Of a stretch of 64,000 bases of DNA, positions 60,520 to 64,000 are shown one piece after another. The stretch's first letter is position 1. The number at the start of each line of letters is the position of its first letter. Where the stretch lies: NCBI GenBank assembly GCA_026182355.1, contig JAPFBL010000166.1, forward strand, positions 1,054,001-1,118,000. The letters run 5' to 3'. The position numbers were made by a program, and so were the translations under genes. The notes below the pieces were generated by a model. That model did no database searches and was not told where the DNA came from. It saw only the letters and a program-made list of their open reading frames with translations. Source of the DNA: Hermatobates lingyangjiaoensis. Lineage: Eukaryota; Arthropoda; Insecta; Hemiptera; Hermatobatidae.

Positions 60520-61755
60520 AATCACAATTTAAAACTATTATATAATGAAAATCAATTTGTGAATTTTTCACTATACTAAAAAACATTCCATTAAAGAAAT
60601 TGCATTTAATGTATAGTAGTGATCTTTGATCATTGAAATTAATAACGAAATATGTATAATCACAATCATAATCACTAATCACAATGAGTTATTCGCGCCC
60701 TCGATAGTGTGCTTTCCTGTGGTTAATGGGTGCCGAATCACAAAAGAGCCATACATTCGTCCCTAGGATAGCACAAATACTTATATCCTATAAGTTTGTG
60801 CGTATAATAAAGCAATAACAATACACTCAGTAAACTCAATTACTTATTACTTAATTAAAGCATAAAGATATTTACTTCACCACTATTACTTACCTTTTGA
60901 AAGAAGATTGTTTAGATTTTTGAGGTTTTAGTTTACTGAAAGAGATGAAATGGTCAACACATAATTACATATACTTTGGTAAAAATTATTATAGTAGACA
61001 TTCATTATACGTTTATGACTGTTTAATATAACTTATTATTAACTGAATTATAGTCGTAAATAATCTTAATATTGATCATAGTGTTGATAAAGTTGTAATT
61101 AACGATTTTTAAAGGATTCTGTGAGCAGTAGAAACTGTCGTTCAATATTTTGGTTGAATTAACACTGTATAATTAGGATATTGCACTATAAGTTTCTATG
61201 ATATTATGTAAAGGGATAATATTTTAACTCAACAGTTTGATTGAACATTGCTTAAAGTATTTTTTAAAAAAACAGATCAGAAGGAGAGTATTTGTTATTT
61301 GAAAGCCTAATACAAAGGAAAAGTCAAACATGGATACAGTTATTCAAAGTGTGCTGAATAAGATGGAAGTTATAAGCCTTTGACAATGAAAGATTCTGAT
61401 CTTTCATCTTTGTTTTTATGAAGTGAAGCAGAACCTATATTAGATTTAAAAGAACGAGGTGTTAACATTGTTGTAGTGGAAAATCAACATTGACTCCACT
61501 ACATATGGACTTTGATATTTCATCATCATCTACTGCAGACAATAATGGGTTTAGAGTGAATTATATTCTAGTTGAAAGATCTGGATTCTTCATGTTTACT
61601 TGAAAACTAAACATTTTTAAACCGATTAGATTAAACGTATTGCACTTGAATTAACAATGAATGTTAAATTCTGGAAACCAAAGTAATGTGAACTTTTTTT
61701 GGTAGTATTTCTGGTGATTATCTTGACATTTTTGGATTATCTTTACGGAGTATTA
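60520..61755. other. No gene seen
   Basis: AT-rich spacer. The minus frame at 60395-60682 overlaps the RT relic on the other strand and has no domain. Confidence 0.5.
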
Positions 61756-61775
61756 TATTAACAAGTTGGGTTTTC

Positions 61776-61818
61776 GACTCTGACGAAGACCGCTTGTTAC
61801 GGTTGGAAGATCTTAGTC
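61776..61818 (+). ncRNA. Family A hammerhead with one core change
   Basis: GACT, CTGACGA, stem II GACCG/CGGTT, self-complementary AGATCT and AGTC are all intact, and flanks match the family (GTTGGGTTTT before, CCCCCATTTCATATTG after). GAAA is GGAA (61805-61808), a change at a catalytic adenine. Solo sense copy without inverted partner. Confidence 0.8.
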
Positions 61819-61859
61819 TTTTTTCCCCCATTTCATATTGTTGTTTGATCATTAAATAT

Positions 61860-62633
61860 ATTAACAGTGGGACATTCATTTATCAAGGATATTTCATATT
61901 TTCAAACCCAGAAGAAAAAAAAATCTTAAAATATACATTTTATGTTCTCGAAAGCTATATTAAAAAAAAGAAACGTTTTTGCTCAATATTGCACACTAGG
62001 ATTTCTTTTGAGCAAACACTTTTTGGAATGGTGTTTGAATTGGTGGACAGTTGAACCATTGTTTATTCTGGTTGGAAGTGGTCAGAAACAAGCGCCTACA
62101 ATAGCCTGTTGCTGTGGACATCCCCAGGGACTGGAGGGCCTCCCTTGTCAGTCTATCGCCTGTTTGTTTTTCACAAGTCATGTTTAATCTACCACCTTTT
62201 TTTTACATTACTTTTTTAATTGTAAACCTTTACATTTTTTCTTGTTTGTATTCTTTTACGAATTATTGTGTTTTGAGAGTGTTGAAAGTTTTTTCACGCA
62301 TCATATTTTGAAGTCCGTTTTTCATTTCATTTGTACCCACCATGTACTATGTGCTACAATTGAAATATAGTTATCAATTCTTATTATGATATTATACTCA
62401 TTATTACCTCTACAATTTTTATTTTAGTTTTACCTGAAAAGATAAATTTTATTTCACAAAGTTCTGGATGAAAATTTTAAAAATTTTCTTAGACAACTTA
62501 ATTTTAGTGTATACTTTGTTCGAATGAGCAGAACATTTACTCCGTGTATCTATCGGTGCTTAGCTGGAAGTTAGTTCGTAGAATACAATCTTTCAGTCTG
62601 AAGATCTTAAATGCCGAAACTGCGATTCACTTT
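61860..62633. other. No gene seen; GC-richer patch at 62015-62165
   Basis: Overlapping frames on both strands (61794-62311) come from one GC-richer patch that I cannot assign to a gene or repeat family. Confidence 0.4.
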
Positions 62634-62685
62634 AATAATAATAATAATACTAATAATAAATATATATATATATATATATATATAC
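62634..62685. repeat. TAA then TA microsatellite
   Basis: (TAA)n followed by (TA)n at the edge of the degenerate tandem repeats. Confidence 0.9.
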
Positions 62686-62719
62686 AGAAAAATTATTTAA
62701 ATAACGCCCCATGATTTGC

Positions 62720-63560
62720 TTGTATCAATGAAACTTAAACCACAATGGATCAAGAAAAAATCCGAAATAAATCCTTCTGAGGCTCTTTGGTGATATTGGT
62801 GATAGACTTATCAGTTATGAGCAACGATAAGAATTCCGGAAACTGAGAAATGTGTAAGAAGCAGATACAAGCCAAATATGGAGAAGCGTTAGGTAACAAA
62901 ACATGTTTAAATGAAGGACTGCTTCCAACTTTTACAAATATAGCTATATATGAGATAGAATATACAGCTAAAAATTGCAAAACAAATCAGGTCCATGCAA
63001 TCAATGAAACTTGAACCACAATGGAAAAAGAAATTAACAAATCATTAAGGTATATTATGCTCTGAGCTTTCAATGTATGCTGGTCAGAGTTCAAACTAGT
63101 CCAAAGATACTGAGAAGCTAACATAAAAGTAATGGAGAAGATAGGTAACAAAACAGCTGGAAACTCAAATGACTTAACTATCAGCTTGAATTAAGAATTA
63201 AATAGCCCCTGAACTTAAACAAATTCAGTTTTTCCAACAGTAAGAATACTTGAATTAGGTAATTAAAAAAAATCTAAAAATCATTAAGTATATTTTGTCA
63301 ACATCTGGTACGAGTTCATGTCAAAGATATTCGTACATTTCCAAGATTGATAATCTTCCCCATTTTATGGAATGATTGCTTAAACTATCACTGTGAATTA
63401 GAATACAATAGCACCTTGACTTATACTTATCCAGTTTTTCAATGAATACTTAATTAGGCACTTTCTACAAAGTTGTCTTTCAACATCAGACGAGAGAAAT
63501 ATCAATCTTGAAATCTTGCCCATTTTATGGAATGATTGTTCAACATTAATGTGAAGAAAC
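62720..63560 (-). repeat. Degenerate tandem repeats downstream of a PLE
   Basis: The words TCAATGAAACTTRAACCACA (62727, 63000) and GGAGAAG ... AGGTAACAAAACA (62879, 63133) recur at 250-275 bp. Nearer the PLE, CCATTTTATGGAATGATTG recurs at about 63359 and 63519 with similar surroundings (period about 160-180). The array lies just 3' of the minus-strand GIY-YIG relic and is probably its untranslated tail. Confidence 0.6.
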
Positions 63561-63589
63561 ACAAGCACTGACTCTTCATGGAATCCTAA

Positions 63590-63850
63590 TATAACATTTA
63601 TGTTGTTTACCTTCCAGTAAGTAAACTTTCCTGCCCGTTGTCCAACATATAAATCACAACCTCCACAAGGAATCCTATAAACACAACCTTCCGTTTCTTT
63701 CCTTTCACAATTATTGACAAGTCTGTTTAATAATTTACCACCATGACTGAAAACAACTGAGATATGAAATTTATTCAAAAAAACCAGGAATATCTTTCAG
63801 AGGTTGGACTGAATGGTACAACCGATAGGTTTCTACTCGTTAAGGGTTCC
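63590..63850 (-). pseudogene. PLE linker and GIY-YIG endonuclease relic
   Basis: Minus strand: first a decayed linker (VVPFSP at about 63810-63830), then FHISVVFSHGGKLLNRLVNN, then GCVYRIPCGGCDLYVGQRAGK, i.e. GVY ... Cys-x2-Cys ... YVG, the animal PLE form of the GIY-YIG nuclease with its preceding zinc-type cysteines (63630-63690). After residue 51 of the frame the homology is lost. The RT would lie upstream, beyond about 63860, but the sequence there up to the window edge is decayed. Different family from the 30011 element. Confidence 0.8.
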
Positions 63851-63854
63851 TTCT

Positions 63855-64000
63855 CAATTCTAGTTCTCCAGGAATCTTTGTTTTTTTGTTTTTTGTTTTC
63901 AATATTCAGTTCCTTTATTATTCATTTTCCTTCTTCTTTCAAAATGGTGTTTATTTCTGAATGTAATTATAACTACTATTTATAGTCTTCAAAATAGAGT
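63855..64000. other. Window edge, nothing recognised
   Basis: AT-rich. The plus frame at 63764-63985 is opposite the PLE relic and is not supported as a gene. Confidence 0.5.

Noticed and set aside
61996..62311. Three overlapping frames on both strands as a small gene
   Set aside because: Frames are open on both strands over the same GC-richer patch, there is no domain, and no splice context was visible. More likely a GC composition effect or an unclassified repeat.
1..64000. CRISPR arrays, bacterial operons, phage or plasmid modules
   Set aside because: No regularly spaced repeats of that kind, no Shine-Dalgarno-led gene series and no prokaryotic gene density. All coding traces are of animal retroelements or an animal SANT protein.

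Overview
This is an AT-rich, intron- or intergenic-type stretch of animal nuclear DNA. No protein-coding gene is intact. The longest open frames are retroelement debris, and the rest of the frames look like chance ORFs in low-complexity sequence. Penelope-like elements (PLEs) with animal-type GIY-YIG domains, tRNA-derived SINEs, non-LTR retrotransposon scraps, a mariner-type transposase relic and many microsatellites all fit a large, repeat-rich invertebrate genome. A lophotrochozoan, perhaps a cephalopod mollusc, is my guess; the sequence does not prove it. There is no sign of bacterial, plasmid or phage DNA.

The dominant theme is PLE material. Three degraded PLE coding regions lie on the minus strand: RT plus GIY-YIG at 30011-30845, RT with a YIDD box at 19528-20110, and a linker plus GIY-YIG at about 63590-63850. 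More than a dozen short segments scattered through the window share a hammerhead-ribozyme-like plan: CUGANGA, one loose base, a small hairpin, GAAA, a self-complementary 4-6 nt stem III, then a stem I strand complementary to the bases before CUGANGA. Several sequence families show the plan, and stems I and III covary between the two best ones. These hammerheads are often arranged as inverted head-to-head pairs, which gives several near-perfect hairpins.

Layout. 1-9.6 kb: a hammerhead stump, an 87-bp in-frame duplication, a mariner relic and the 3' end of a LINE. 9.6-22.4 kb: an inverted hammerhead pair, a SINE, long featureless DNA, the second PLE, one exon-like segment encoding an NCoR/SMRT-type SANT domain (20358-20521, minus, followed by a GTAAGT donor), and more hammerhead relatives. 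22.4-29.1 kb: nearly featureless. 29.1-31.2 kb: the best PLE with inverted ribozyme arms. 31.2-46.1 kb: sparse repeats, one SINE and two hammerhead copies. 46.1-49.7 kb: a cluster of four or more ribozyme hairpins. 50.3-58.6 kb: two inverted copies of an unnamed 1.63-kb element around LINE and repeat debris. 58.6-64 kb: a SINE, an RT fragment, a hammerhead copy, degenerate tandem repeats and the third PLE.

The SANT exon is the only hint of a host gene. If it is real, much of this window is probably intron of a minus-strand co-repressor gene. Everything was read by eye, so element boundaries are approximate by about 10-30 bp unless a motif is named.
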